Shown in pieces: positions 43,153 through 50,593 of a stretch of DNA of 50,593 nucleotides (positions are counted from its first letter, which is position 1; each line of letters begins with the position of its first letter). The DNA comes from Bacteroidota bacterium (GTDB lineage Bacteria > Bacteroidota > Bacteroidia > Chitinophagales > Chitinophagaceae), in contig JAEYOL010000199.1 of the NCBI GenBank assembly GCA_023411775.1, positions 1 to 50,593 on the forward strand, in the 5' to 3' direction. The position numbers and the translations under genes are program-made. The notes below the pieces were generated by a model. It was given only the letters and a program-made list of their open reading frames with translations. It was not told where the DNA came from and searched no databases.

Positions 43153-44294
43153 TGATACCCATAGCTAAACCTTACCTGACCGCCGACGAAGCCCAGGCTG
43201 CCTACGATACCATCCTTACCGGCTGGATCACGCAGGGCCCGCGCGTGGCGGAGTTTGAAGAAAAATTCGCAGCGTATACAGGCGCTAAATATGCTGTAGC
43301 CGTTTCAAATTGTACGACCGCACTTCACCTGGCAATGATCGTTGCCGGGGTTGGCCCGGGTGATGAGGTGATCTGTCCTTCGATGAGTTATATCGCCACG
43401 GCAAACTGTATCCGCTATGTTGGAGCCGTACCCGTATTCGCTGAGATCAACCCGGCTAATTATAACCTCGATGTGGAGGATGCAGCCAGGAAGATCACTT
43501 CTAAAACAAAAGCGATATTACTGGTACACCAGATCGGCATGCCTGCCGACATCGACGCTTTCCGTCAGTTGGCGGATAAACACGGTCTGAAACTTATCGA
43601 AGATGCAGCCTGTGCCGCAGGCTCATCTTATAAAGGAGCGAAGATTGGCAGCCACTCAGAATTGGTTTGCTTTTCACTACACCCCCGCAAGGTGATCTCT
43701 ACCGGTGACGGCGGATTTGTTACTACAAACCGCGAAGATTATTACCAGCGCATGAAACTATTGCGACAGCATGGTATGTCTGTCAACGACCGGGTTCGCC
43801 ATGAATCATCGAAACTGATCTTTGAAGACCACGTGGAAGTAGGTTATAACTACCGCATGACGGATATCCAGGCTGCTGTGGGTATAAAGCAGCTGGAAAA
43901 GCTGGACTGGATTGTAGCCGAAAGAAGGAAGATCGCGTTACGCTATAACGAAGCATTTAGAGATATTGAACACGTCCAGCTCCCTATAGAGGAAGAAGGC
44001 TATTTCAGCAATTACCAGTCATACAGCATTTACCTGAAAGACGACTGCCCCGTAGGTAGGAACGATATCATGCAAAAAATGCTGGACGCCGGCATCTCCA
44101 CGCGTCGCGGCATTATGACTGCACATCGCGAAACGGCATATAAGACAGATTACGCGGGACTGTCATTACCGGTTTCTGAGAAATCAGCCGACAGGAGTAT
44201 TATCCTGCCACTTTATATCCCGATGAGCAACGAAGACATCGAAAAAGTGATCGAGACTTTCCGCATGCTCGTTGACGTACCGGTCGTATCCTAA
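43152..44294 (+). CDS. DegT/DnrJ/EryC1/StrS aminotransferase, second copy in locus
   Basis: PLP-dependent nucleotide-sugar aminotransferase of 380 residues with K180 in FSLHPRKVISTGDGGF, SNCTTALHLAM, EDAACAAGSSYKG and NYRMTDIQAAVG. The HPRKxxxTGDGG form is that of the perosamine/4-amino-sugar group of DegT proteins (PseC/Per-like), in contrast with the FYPGKNLGA form of the first copy, which belongs with the 3-amino group. This suggests amination at C4. It starts in the TAATG overlap with the epimerase gene and ends before a strong terminator at 44328-44360, thus closing the main operon. Confidence 0.93.
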   Translation: MIPIAKPYLTADEAQAAYDTILTGWITQGPRVAEFEEKFAAYTGAKYAVAVSNCTTALHLAMIVAGVGPGDEVICPSMSYIATANCIRYVGAVPVFAEINPANYNLDVEDAARKITSKTKAILLVHQIGMPADIDAFRQLADKHGLKLIEDAACAAGSSYKGAKIGSHSELVCFSLHPRKVISTGDGGFVTTNREDYYQRMKLLRQHGMSVNDRVRHESSKLIFEDHVEVGYNYRMTDIQAAVGIKQLEKLDWIVAERRKIALRYNEAFRDIEHVQLPIEEEGYFSNYQSYSIYLKDDCPVGRNDIMQKMLDAGISTRRGIMTAHRETAYKTDYAGLSLPVSEKSADRSIILPLYIPMSNEDIEKVIETFRMLVDVPVVS

Positions 44295-44327
44295 TTGACA
44301 TTGTTTTAAAGAAATATTGAGATCGTG

Positions 44328-44360
44328 ACTGTCCCGGGATGCCGGGACAGTTTCATTTTA
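44328..44360 (+). terminator. Intrinsic-type terminator closing the glycan operon
   Basis: A perfect ten-pair stem ACTGTCCCGG / CCGGGACAGT (44328-44337 and 44342-44351, loop GATG) followed by the T-rich tail TTCATTTTA. It lies 34 bases after the second aminotransferase stop. The tail is not a pure T-run, so efficiency is uncertain. Confidence 0.75.
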
Positions 44361-44372
44361 TGATTATGTCTT

Positions 44373-44400
44373 TTGTCTTCATGGCAAAGAGTTACTTTTG
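44373..44400 (+). promoter_or_regulatory. Candidate -33/-7 promoter of the UDP-sugar dehydrogenase
   Basis: TTG at 44373-44375, 17 bases, TACTTTTG at 44393-44400: a complete Bacteroidota-type promoter with the same -7 octamer as the promoter at 34053. It lies just after the terminator and 55 bases before the dehydrogenase start, so this gene has its own transcript. Confidence 0.65.
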
Positions 44401-44454
44401 AAACGGCTTTTTCGATTGGAAGAAATCGATCCTTTGAAAAAATAGTTTATAACG

Positions 44455-45729
44455 ATGAAAAAAATCAGCGTAATCGGGTTTGGTAAGATTGGACAGGCTG
44501 TGGCAGCCAATATCCTCAAACATGGGATCGAGGTCAACGCTGTAGATATTGATGAATCGTTACCCCCGCTTTTTACAAATTCGGGTTTTCGGTCAAATGA
44601 GCCGGGGCTGGAAGATATACTCAATAAAGCCTTTACCAACAAGGTTCTTTCTGTTTCCAGTGACTTTACAACCATCCAGGGTAGTATTGCGATCATCGTA
44701 GCAATACCTCTTTTGATCGACGATAACAAACAGGTACTTTCTAAGCCTTTCCTGGATACCATGAAAAATCTGGAGCCTGGATTAGCAGACGATGCGGTTG
44801 TTGTTGTCGAGACTTCACTTCCCGTTGGATTTAGCCGCCATTCGATATTGCCCGCGATAGAGTCGACCGGGAAGAAACACGGCAGCGATTTTTGGCTGGC
44901 ACATAGCCCTGAGCGTATCAAGAGCGGCACCATGCTGCATCAACTCACAAAGGTTCCAAAAGTGATAGGTGGCCTGACAACCGACGACACCGAAAAAGCC
45001 TACGAAGTATATCGCCTGTTTTTCGATGACAAGTTGTTGCATAGGGTGGAAAGTGTGGAGGCGGCTGAAATGTTGAAACTGGCAGGAATGATCTACCGCG
45101 ACATTAACATAGCCTTGTCCAACCAGCTTGCCAGGTTTGCAAATAGCAAAGGGATCGATTATGCCTCACTTATACCTCTTATCAATACAGATGGGGAAGC
45201 CGGTTTATTACAACCCGGAATCGGGGTGGGAGGGCATTGCACCCCTGTGTATCCTTATTTTTTAATTGAAAATTTCCGGCAGGAAGGACTCGATTTTTCC
45301 CTGGCTTTGCAAGGCCGCATGATCAATAATCAAATGGCTAACTACGCGGTATCGCTGGTAAATGATAAAGTACAAAATAAGCGGGCACTAATCCTGGGAC
45401 TTGGTTTTCGTCCCAATGTGAAAGAAGACTCCCTTAGCACGACATACCTGCTTCATGAAGTGCTAACAAAGTCAGGCTACCAGGTCTTAGTGCATGATAC
45501 CGAATACACGTTGGACGAGGTCAGGCAAAAAGGATTTGAACCTTCAGCTGATATTTATAGTAGTGGTGCCGAGGTCGTTTTTCTCGTTACCATGCATAGG
45601 GAATACCATGATCTTGATCTGAAACGTTTGTCAGAAAGCGGGGCAAGATATTTTGTAGATGGGAGGAACAGTATTGATAAATCAAGGGTCTTACAATCGG
45701 GGATGGAATATTTCGGGATCGGCCACTAA
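44455..45729 (+). CDS. Nucleotide-sugar 6-dehydrogenase (UDP-GlcNAc/ManNAc dehydrogenase-like)
   Basis: Oxidises C6 of a UDP-sugar to the uronic acid with two NAD+. The 424-residue protein has the Rossmann motif VIGFGKIGQAVA at 5-16, a central dimer helix (EAAEMLKLAGMIYRDINIALSNQ) and catalytic C262 in GVGGHCTPVYPY; the usual Asp after the Pro is Tyr here. HSPERI and GLGFRPNVKEDSLS are present. It supplies the uronic-acid substrate needed by the Gfo/Idh, aminotransferase and acetyltransferase set at 34301-36941. It stands in its own unit and runs tail to tail with the exported protein gene, 11 bases apart. Confidence 0.9.
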   Translation: MKKISVIGFGKIGQAVAANILKHGIEVNAVDIDESLPPLFTNSGFRSNEPGLEDILNKAFTNKVLSVSSDFTTIQGSIAIIVAIPLLIDDNKQVLSKPFLDTMKNLEPGLADDAVVVVETSLPVGFSRHSILPAIESTGKKHGSDFWLAHSPERIKSGTMLHQLTKVPKVIGGLTTDDTEKAYEVYRLFFDDKLLHRVESVEAAEMLKLAGMIYRDINIALSNQLARFANSKGIDYASLIPLINTDGEAGLLQPGIGVGGHCTPVYPYFLIENFRQEGLDFSLALQGRMINNQMANYAVSLVNDKVQNKRALILGLGFRPNVKEDSLSTTYLLHEVLTKSGYQVLVHDTEYTLDEVRQKGFEPSADIYSSGAEVVFLVTMHREYHDLDLKRLSESGARYFVDGRNSIDKSRVLQSGMEYFGIGH

Positions 45730-45740
45730 GCCAAAGTGAT

Positions 45741-46247
45741 TTACTTGTTTACACTGTTTATACTTGCGCTGTCGTTAGTAGGAGTTTTCTTAAACAGCAT
45801 TACATACCCGCAGAGATTCTTCTTCTTTTTCTTGTTTACCTGTACCGGCTTCATCATGTGAAATTCTGAGATCTTGGGTATATAGGAATAGGAGATGATA
45901 TTTCCATCTACATCACCCCATCTTTTTTGCTGAAACACTACCTGTCTTTCATTCCAGTCAAACATTCTTACCTCGTAAAGTCGTGAAGTGTAGTCGCCGA
46001 TAAAAACAAACTGATACCAGCTACCCTGTGTTAAAGGTATGATCACGGGCATTTCGAATTCACTTTCCATGGAAATAGAAGCTTCTTTCAGCAAAACAAA
46101 TCCGTCGCGGCCATACAAACTCTTCAGACTATCCACCTGTTTGCTGATCAGGTCGTCCTGGCATGTCCGTAATCTTATAACTTCCTGGGAAAATGCAATA
46201 CAACAGCTGCAGACAAGGAGGGATAAAACAAAGGATATCTTTTTCAT
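45741..46247 (-). CDS. Exported protein of unknown function
   Basis: A 168-residue protein with a cleavable signal (MKKISFVLSLLVCSCCIAFSQ); the start at 46247 is chosen because the signal begins there, although the frame is open to 46286. The mature part begins with IRLRTCQDDLISKQVDSLKS and is rich in aromatic strands (WYQFVFIGDYTSRLYEVRMF, VVFQQKRWGD). The end KVQVNKKKKKNLCGYVMLFKK is basic. Whether the Cys pair in the signal makes it a lipoprotein is unclear. I recognise no family and the neighbours do not suggest a role. Confidence 0.8.
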   Translation of the reverse strand: MKKISFVLSLLVCSCCIAFSQEVIRLRTCQDDLISKQVDSLKSLYGRDGFVLLKEASISMESEFEMPVIIPLTQGSWYQFVFIGDYTSRLYEVRMFDWNERQVVFQQKRWGDVDGNIISYSYIPKISEFHMMKPVQVNKKKKKNLCGYVMLFKKTPTNDSASINSVNK

Positions 46248-46446
46248 ACTGAGTTTTAAATAGAACGGACCTCCTACAAAGTACATTACAAATTATGAAA
46301 GTTTTCAGTTTCGCCTTCGGAAATTAAGCTGTGACAGGGTATTTCCGTAGTAAAATAACGGCAAATTTGAGACCACAGGCTGCCAGGAGATAATAAATTA
46401 TTCCTAATAAGTAAATTTTATATTGTATTTCACGGTTAATTTATGT

Positions 46447-47208
46447 CTACACTTCACGAAAAAAATATATAGCATCCGCCTGTTGTGTACATGTGATGAC
46501 CAGGTCATTGATACATACATGCGGGGGAAGGGTAGTGCAATAATAAATCACATCAGCTACATCAGCTGCCGTTAGAGCTTTGATGCCATTGTATACAGCG
46601 TCTGCGGTACTGGCGTCACCTTTAAATCTCACCAGCGAGAATTCTGTTTCGGCTGCACCAGGATGAATAGCAGTTACTTTAATATTGTGACGAAGCAGGT
46701 CAATACGCATCCCCTGGTTCATAGCGTCAACAGCATATTTTGTGGCACAATACACATTCCCTTTCTCATATACCTGTTTGCCCGCAACCGAACCCATATT
46801 GATAATATGTCCCTGTTTGCGTACGGCCATTAATTGCGAAACCGCTTTGGCAACGTACATAAAGCCTTTAATATTGGTATCTACCATAATATTCCAGTCA
46901 TTGGTATCAGCCTCATCAAAATAATCACGCCCGAGCGCAAGCCCTGCATTGTTGATCAACACATCGATTTTTTTCCATTGAGCCGGGAGGGAACTGACGG
47001 CATCAAAAACGGCTGTTTCGTTCCTTACATCAAAGGGGAGAGTATAGGCCGCGATATTATATCTATTTTCCAGCCGGTTGCATAATTCATTTAACCGGTC
47101 TGCCCGACGGCCGTTCAGTATGAGATCGTAACCGCCTGCCGCAAATTTTTCAGCACAGGCTTCACCGAAACCGGAGCTGGCACCAGTGATAAAAACTATT
47201 TTTTGCAT
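46447..47208 (-). CDS. Classical SDR oxidoreductase (YdfG-like)
   Basis: NAD(P)-dependent short-chain dehydrogenase of 253 residues. Cofactor motif TGASSGFG at 8-15, NNAG at 86-89, and the catalytic S140, Y153 and K157 (MGSVAG, YCATK) are all present. NGRRADRL at 32-39 with an Arg pair suggests NADP preference. The pattern YCATKYAVDAM and IHPGAAETEFSLVRF is that of the YdfG/serine 3-dehydrogenase group, which reduces 3-hydroxy acids, malonic semialdehyde or related compounds. The substrate is not known. Monocistronic by position. Confidence 0.93.
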   Translation of the reverse strand: MQKIVFITGASSGFGEACAEKFAAGGYDLILNGRRADRLNELCNRLENRYNIAAYTLPFDVRNETAVFDAVSSLPAQWKKIDVLINNAGLALGRDYFDEADTNDWNIMVDTNIKGFMYVAKAVSQLMAVRKQGHIINMGSVAGKQVYEKGNVYCATKYAVDAMNQGMRIDLLRHNIKVTAIHPGAAETEFSLVRFKGDASTADAVYNGIKALTAADVADVIYYCTTLPPHVCINDLVITCTQQADAIYFFREV

Positions 47209-47289
47209 ATAAAGCCCAATTTGATATCCATCCCGAAATTAATTCAAATGGTCTTTACTGCTTCCAATAAAAAAATTAGATGATTTGTT

Positions 47290-49941
47290 TTATCGCACCA
47301 GGGTGAAAGTACCTTTCAGGAATATCGGGTTGCCGAGATAGTCAATGGCTGATACTACCCACACAAATACATTGGTACCCTGCAATGTTCCTTTAATCCG
47401 TCCATCCCAGCCATGCTCATTGGTCGTGGTATGGAAGATCATCTGTCCCCAGCGATTATAAATCCTGAAATATTTTATCTCCTGAACTCCTACCGCGATG
47501 GGACGAATCACATCATTAAGCCCATCACCATTTGGCGTGAAAGCAGACGGAACAAATACATAAGGGTTGGTCTTAAATATTTTCACATTGATATAAGCTG
47601 TATCCGCACAACCGATCTCATCAAATACTTCAACCCTGTAACGGATAGAATCAATCTCGGGTCCATATACTGCTAACGGGTTTGCAATACCAGGATTGTC
47701 TAAATAGGTGGCTGGCGACCAATTGTAGGCGACACCCCCACTGGCAGTAAATTGAACCGGCTGTCCTACAACAACCAGCGTATCCCGCCCTGCAAAAGGA
47801 TGGATCTTTGGCATCACATTTACAATAACCGTATCATAACCCGGTTTGGGACAACCGGGCATATTGAGGGTGTCGTATGTTGTCAAAACATATATAGTCG
47901 TATCAAAGGGGTAGGCAGTCGGGCTCAGTGTATTTGAATTGGCTAATGTACCAGCAGGTGTCCAGCTGAATGAGCTGCCATCATGTGTACCATTCAAAAT
48001 TGCCGGGCTGTTGTAACAAATCGTTGTGTCAGGGCCCGCATTTGCTGTCGGGTAAGGATCAGTATTCACCACAATCGTTTCAACCTCGGTACAACTTCCG
48101 ATGGATGCAACTACGGTATATGTTGTGCTCGTAGCATCAGGTAGCACAGTCGGCGTTTGCAGTGTAGGATCATCGATACCCGAAGCGGGAACGGATGTCC
48201 ATTGATATCGTAAGCCATCACTTATTAAATCCAGTCGCACTGAGTCGGTGAGGCAAATCGTTGTATCGGGAAAAGGTGCAACTGTAACAAATCGCACCAC
48301 CCTTACATTGACCGAGTCGGTATTTACACATCCCTGGTCATTTAGCTCCACCGTATATTTTGTTGTCGTGACTGGGTTCACCGTTGGAGTAGCAGTATTG
48401 GCATTGGTGATGCTGACATTGGGCGACCAGCTGAATGTACCCGTCCCCGATGCCTGCAACTGGAGATTGTCGGGAACGCAGATCAGGGTATCACGAAATG
48501 CGAGTGTGATAGGTGGCTTATCGAGTATTTTAACAGACTTCGTAACGGTGTCGATACAACCCTTGCTATTCCCCACGATCAATCTTACCGTTTTTGTTCC
48601 CGTGTCGGCATAAGTCCAGGAAGGGGTGCGGATATTGGCAGTATCGTTGGTGGCATTTAGCTGGCCAAAATCCCATGACCATTTGTCAACCACACCATGA
48701 TTAGTTGTAGTCTGGTCAATGAAATCGACGGGATTGATCAGGCAAACACCGGTAGAACTAAAATCAGGAAAAAAACCCGGCCATACTTTTGCGATGGCGG
48801 TTGCTGAGTCAGAGCATTCCTGGTTACGATTGGTAACGAGTTTGATCATATAGTCACCCGCAGTTGAATAGGTATGGGTGGGGCTCTGCAATGAAGATGT
48901 GTTATTAGCGGCACCACTGCCAGGATCTCCAAATTCCCAATAATATGAATTGATCAGTGGGCTGTTGCTTAGATTTTTAAACGTCAACGTGAATCCATCA
49001 CAGGTGATATATTCAGGGGTGAGCTGGGCCTGTGCGATATCACAACCACCAGCTTTGATCTGCAGGTCCTTGCGTTGAACCGCGATCACCTGTCCACCCC
49101 TGATCTCCTCCACACAAACAGTCACTACATATATACCTTCAGCAGGCGCCGTTCCGGTGATTAGTCCTGTATTTGGGTCGATGGTTACGTTTACACCCAG
49201 AGGTGAGTTCATGCTATACGGAAAACTATAGTCCACATTGCTGTAAGGCGGCGACACTGGTGGATTGGGGGCAGGCGTGTTTGGCCCTCCTATTGGCTGG
49301 TTGGCCTGGCCACCACCTTTGTATGCACCACAAAAAGAATAACGCAAGTTGTCACCTGGATCGAGATCAACAGCGGCAAAACTATAAGTGAATGGGTATC
49401 CCCCGCATACCAGCACGGTATCCGATCCTACAAATTGTGCGCTGTTGTTTACAGGCCCGTCCGAACGTGCGGAAACACCAGGGATTTCAGCCGTATAAGT
49501 CGCACCCTGTCCCCCGGAGTTAAAAAGATTGCTAATCCCATTTATACGACAGCACCGTTGGTATGCGATGGTATAGCCGTTGCCTGACACAGGAAGTGAC
49601 ACAGTAAACTCATAATAGCCAACCTCATAAACAATGGTTGGCGCATTGGTCACGCAGGGTCCGGGGTCAGAGAGACGTATGAATTCCTTACGGGTGAGGT
49701 TTACGGTACTGCTCCAAACCATGCTTCTGTTACTGTTGTCGAAAACAGCCACGGCAGCCCCTCCATCAAGTTGTGCACCCTGCGAAGCAGAATCCCTGTA
49801 AAGTAAAAGTGTAACATTATACGTGTGATTGCCACCCACCAAACCTGCGTAGGTGTAATAGATCTGACCGCCGGTAATATGTTCTGCAAACAAGGGTTTG
49901 ACGAGAAAAAAAAGGATAGTTATTAGCAGGTAGCGTTTCAT
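47290..49941 (-). CDS. Exported PKD-repeat protein with gliding-motility C-terminal domain
   Basis: An 883-residue secreted or surface protein. ATG at 49941 starts the signal peptide (MKRYLLITILFFLVKPLFA); an earlier in-frame start at 49971 is less likely. After the N-terminal part (EHITGGQIYYTY is a family start shared by many Bacteroidota surface proteins) come PKD/Ig-like repeats: YYWEFGDPGSG and WSWDFGQLNAT, then several modules with DTxICxxxxxxL and TYTV/YTVE strands. The last 90 residues match the gliding-motility C-terminal domain, with AFTPNGDGLNDVIRPI, YFRIYNRWGQMIF and GWDGRIKG. That domain is a type B sorting signal for type IX secretion, so SprA of this window may export it. Confidence 0.95.
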   Translation of the reverse strand: MKRYLLITILFFLVKPLFAEHITGGQIYYTYAGLVGGNHTYNVTLLLYRDSASQGAQLDGGAAVAVFDNSNRSMVWSSTVNLTRKEFIRLSDPGPCVTNAPTIVYEVGYYEFTVSLPVSGNGYTIAYQRCCRINGISNLFNSGGQGATYTAEIPGVSARSDGPVNNSAQFVGSDTVLVCGGYPFTYSFAAVDLDPGDNLRYSFCGAYKGGGQANQPIGGPNTPAPNPPVSPPYSNVDYSFPYSMNSPLGVNVTIDPNTGLITGTAPAEGIYVVTVCVEEIRGGQVIAVQRKDLQIKAGGCDIAQAQLTPEYITCDGFTLTFKNLSNSPLINSYYWEFGDPGSGAANNTSSLQSPTHTYSTAGDYMIKLVTNRNQECSDSATAIAKVWPGFFPDFSSTGVCLINPVDFIDQTTTNHGVVDKWSWDFGQLNATNDTANIRTPSWTYADTGTKTVRLIVGNSKGCIDTVTKSVKILDKPPITLAFRDTLICVPDNLQLQASGTGTFSWSPNVSITNANTATPTVNPVTTTKYTVELNDQGCVNTDSVNVRVVRFVTVAPFPDTTICLTDSVRLDLISDGLRYQWTSVPASGIDDPTLQTPTVLPDATSTTYTVVASIGSCTEVETIVVNTDPYPTANAGPDTTICYNSPAILNGTHDGSSFSWTPAGTLANSNTLSPTAYPFDTTIYVLTTYDTLNMPGCPKPGYDTVIVNVMPKIHPFAGRDTLVVVGQPVQFTASGGVAYNWSPATYLDNPGIANPLAVYGPEIDSIRYRVEVFDEIGCADTAYINVKIFKTNPYVFVPSAFTPNGDGLNDVIRPIAVGVQEIKYFRIYNRWGQMIFHTTTNEHGWDGRIKGTLQGTNVFVWVVSAIDYLGNPIFLKGTFTLVR

Positions 49942-49976
49942 TAAGGGGCTTGTATGACGTATAGCGCTCAAAATAC

Positions 49977-50002
49977 AAAAAAGCTTCCTATATGTAGAAG
50001 CT
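49977..50002 (-). terminator. Terminator after the hydrolase gene
   Basis: On the minus strand AGCTTC, a nine-base loop, GAAGCT, then TTTT(GT): a six-pair stem with a short T-run overlapping the arm. It lies 112 bases after the hydrolase stop and 36 bases before the PKD-protein start, and would separate these two same-strand transcripts. Confidence 0.6.
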
Positions 50003-50113
50003 ATTTGAAGAACGGGATAAGTTGGTGATTATTATTTCACTAACAAAGATATTTGAAGTGAAAACCTGCTTTGTCGACGGTTTTCGACAGGTTGCCGGGA
50101 TTGGCCCTTCAGA

Positions 50114-50593
50114 CTAGGTTTCTGTGATGAATTCTTTTAAAATCAAACCTGATTTTTCAGCTTCTTCCAGCATACCCATATGCCCGGAGTCTTTCAGCAC
50201 ATGTATGAACGAGGTTCGTGGTAAATGAGACTGTTGCAGACTGTCCTGGGGTGGCACGGCATTGTCATGTTCCCCAATAACAAAAAGCACGGGTAAATCC
50301 GTTTTTTTCAGGATTTCGGTCCGGTCCGGACGCTGCATCATCGCCTCGTAATACAAGATGACAGCTTCCGATGAAAAATTCTGAAGGCTTTCAATAAAAG
50401 AATCGACAAGTGAGGGATTTTTCTGTTTGGTAATGGGTGAAAAAAGGTTAGGCGTAGCCGTTTTAAAAAATTCAAAGGCACCATGCTGGCGAACAAAATC
50501 AATTCCTTTTTTCCGGGTTGTTCGCTTTTCATCCGAATCGGCATAGGCTGAAGAATGAAACAAACCAAAGGCATCGAGGTACTGGGGATATTT
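50114..50593 (-). CDS. Alpha/beta hydrolase, 5' end outside window
   Basis: The C-terminal 159 residues of an alpha/beta hydrolase. The frame is open to the last base of the window, so the start and the nucleophile elbow (G-x-S-x-G) lie outside. The acid and base of the triad are visible: D in VIGEHDNAVPP and H in DSGHMGMLEEAE. The cap region between (DEKRTTRKKGIDFVRQHG, FSPITKQKNPSLVDSFIESL) is helical as usual. A TTG codon near 50563 could be misread as the start, but the in-frame residues before it (KYPQYLDAFG) continue the fold. The substrate is unknown. Confidence 0.88.
   Translation of the reverse strand, partial: KYPQYLDAFGLFHSSAYADSDEKRTTRKKGIDFVRQHGAFEFFKTATPNLFSPITKQKNPSLVDSFIESLQNFSSEAVILYYEAMMQRPDRTEILKKTDLPVLFVIGEHDNAVPPQDSLQQSHLPRTSFIHVLKDSGHMGMLEEAEKSGLILKEFITET

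Noticed and set aside
46248..46446. Promoter boxes TACTTTG and TAATTTG upstream of the exported protein
   Set aside because: Both are one base short of TAnnTTTG; reporting them would stretch the consensus.

Overview
The window reads as ordinary chromosomal DNA from a member of the Bacteroidota, most like the Chitinophagaceae. Reasons: a full-length SprA (type IX secretion/gliding), a large exported PKD protein with a gliding-type C-terminal sorting domain, a head-GIN (DUF2807) lipoprotein, futalosine-route menaquinone genes, and repeated TAnnTTTG-type -7 promoter elements with little sign of Shine-Dalgarno sites. No rRNA, tRNA, CRISPR array, prophage or insertion sequence was found. The assignment below family level is inference.

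Layout. 0.1-3.6 kb: mnmA, a GIN-domain lipoprotein and a FAD amine oxidase. 3.6-11.7 kb: penicillin-binding protein 1C, divergent from a 1799-residue alpha-2-macroglobulin lipoprotein with an intact CxEQ thioester, a known functional pairing. 11.7-15 kb: small or poorly known genes, including a charged protein, a DUF4268 protein, a lipoprotein with three identical-core HGQPGHRCD repeats, a 38-residue membrane protein missing from ordinary ORF lists, a possible leader peptide with terminator, and a NarL-type response regulator. 15-20.6 kb: core metabolism, with an aminotransferase IV, mqnD and mqnB, two tandem 6-pyruvoyl-tetrahydropterin-synthase-like genes plus folE, fabD and a GNAT. 20.6-24.7 kb: a Cys/Met-metabolism PLP enzyme, a REP-associated tyrosine transposase (RAYT) beside three 106-bp REP-like units, fabH and ruvA. 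24.7-34 kb: sprA and a convergent polytopic GT-C-like membrane protein.

34-45.7 kb is the main accessory region: a tightly packed, one-direction glycan locus. A Gfo/Idh dehydrogenase, a left-handed beta-helix acetyltransferase, a DegT aminotransferase and (in a separate downstream unit) a UDP-sugar dehydrogenase together match the Wbp/Wlb route to UDP-2,3-diacetamido-uronic acid. Between them lie an unrecognised 346-residue enzyme, a GNAT, a VOC protein, a large FkbH-like HAD protein and its acyl carrier protein, which look like an ACP-dependent sugar-acylation module. A polyprenyl-phosphate GT2, a four-helix flippase-like protein, a sugar epimerase and a second DegT aminotransferase complete the set. 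45.7-50.6 kb: an unknown exported protein, an SDR, the PKD/gliding C-terminal protein (a likely cargo of the SprA-containing secretion system), and the 3' part of an alpha/beta hydrolase cut by the window edge.

The best candidates for something undescribed are the FkbH/ACP/VOC/GNAT/346-aa module, the triple-repeat His/Cys lipoprotein, the leader peptide-terminator-microprotein unit near 13.6-13.9 kb, and the RAYT with an altered HUH motif beside its presumed REP elements.
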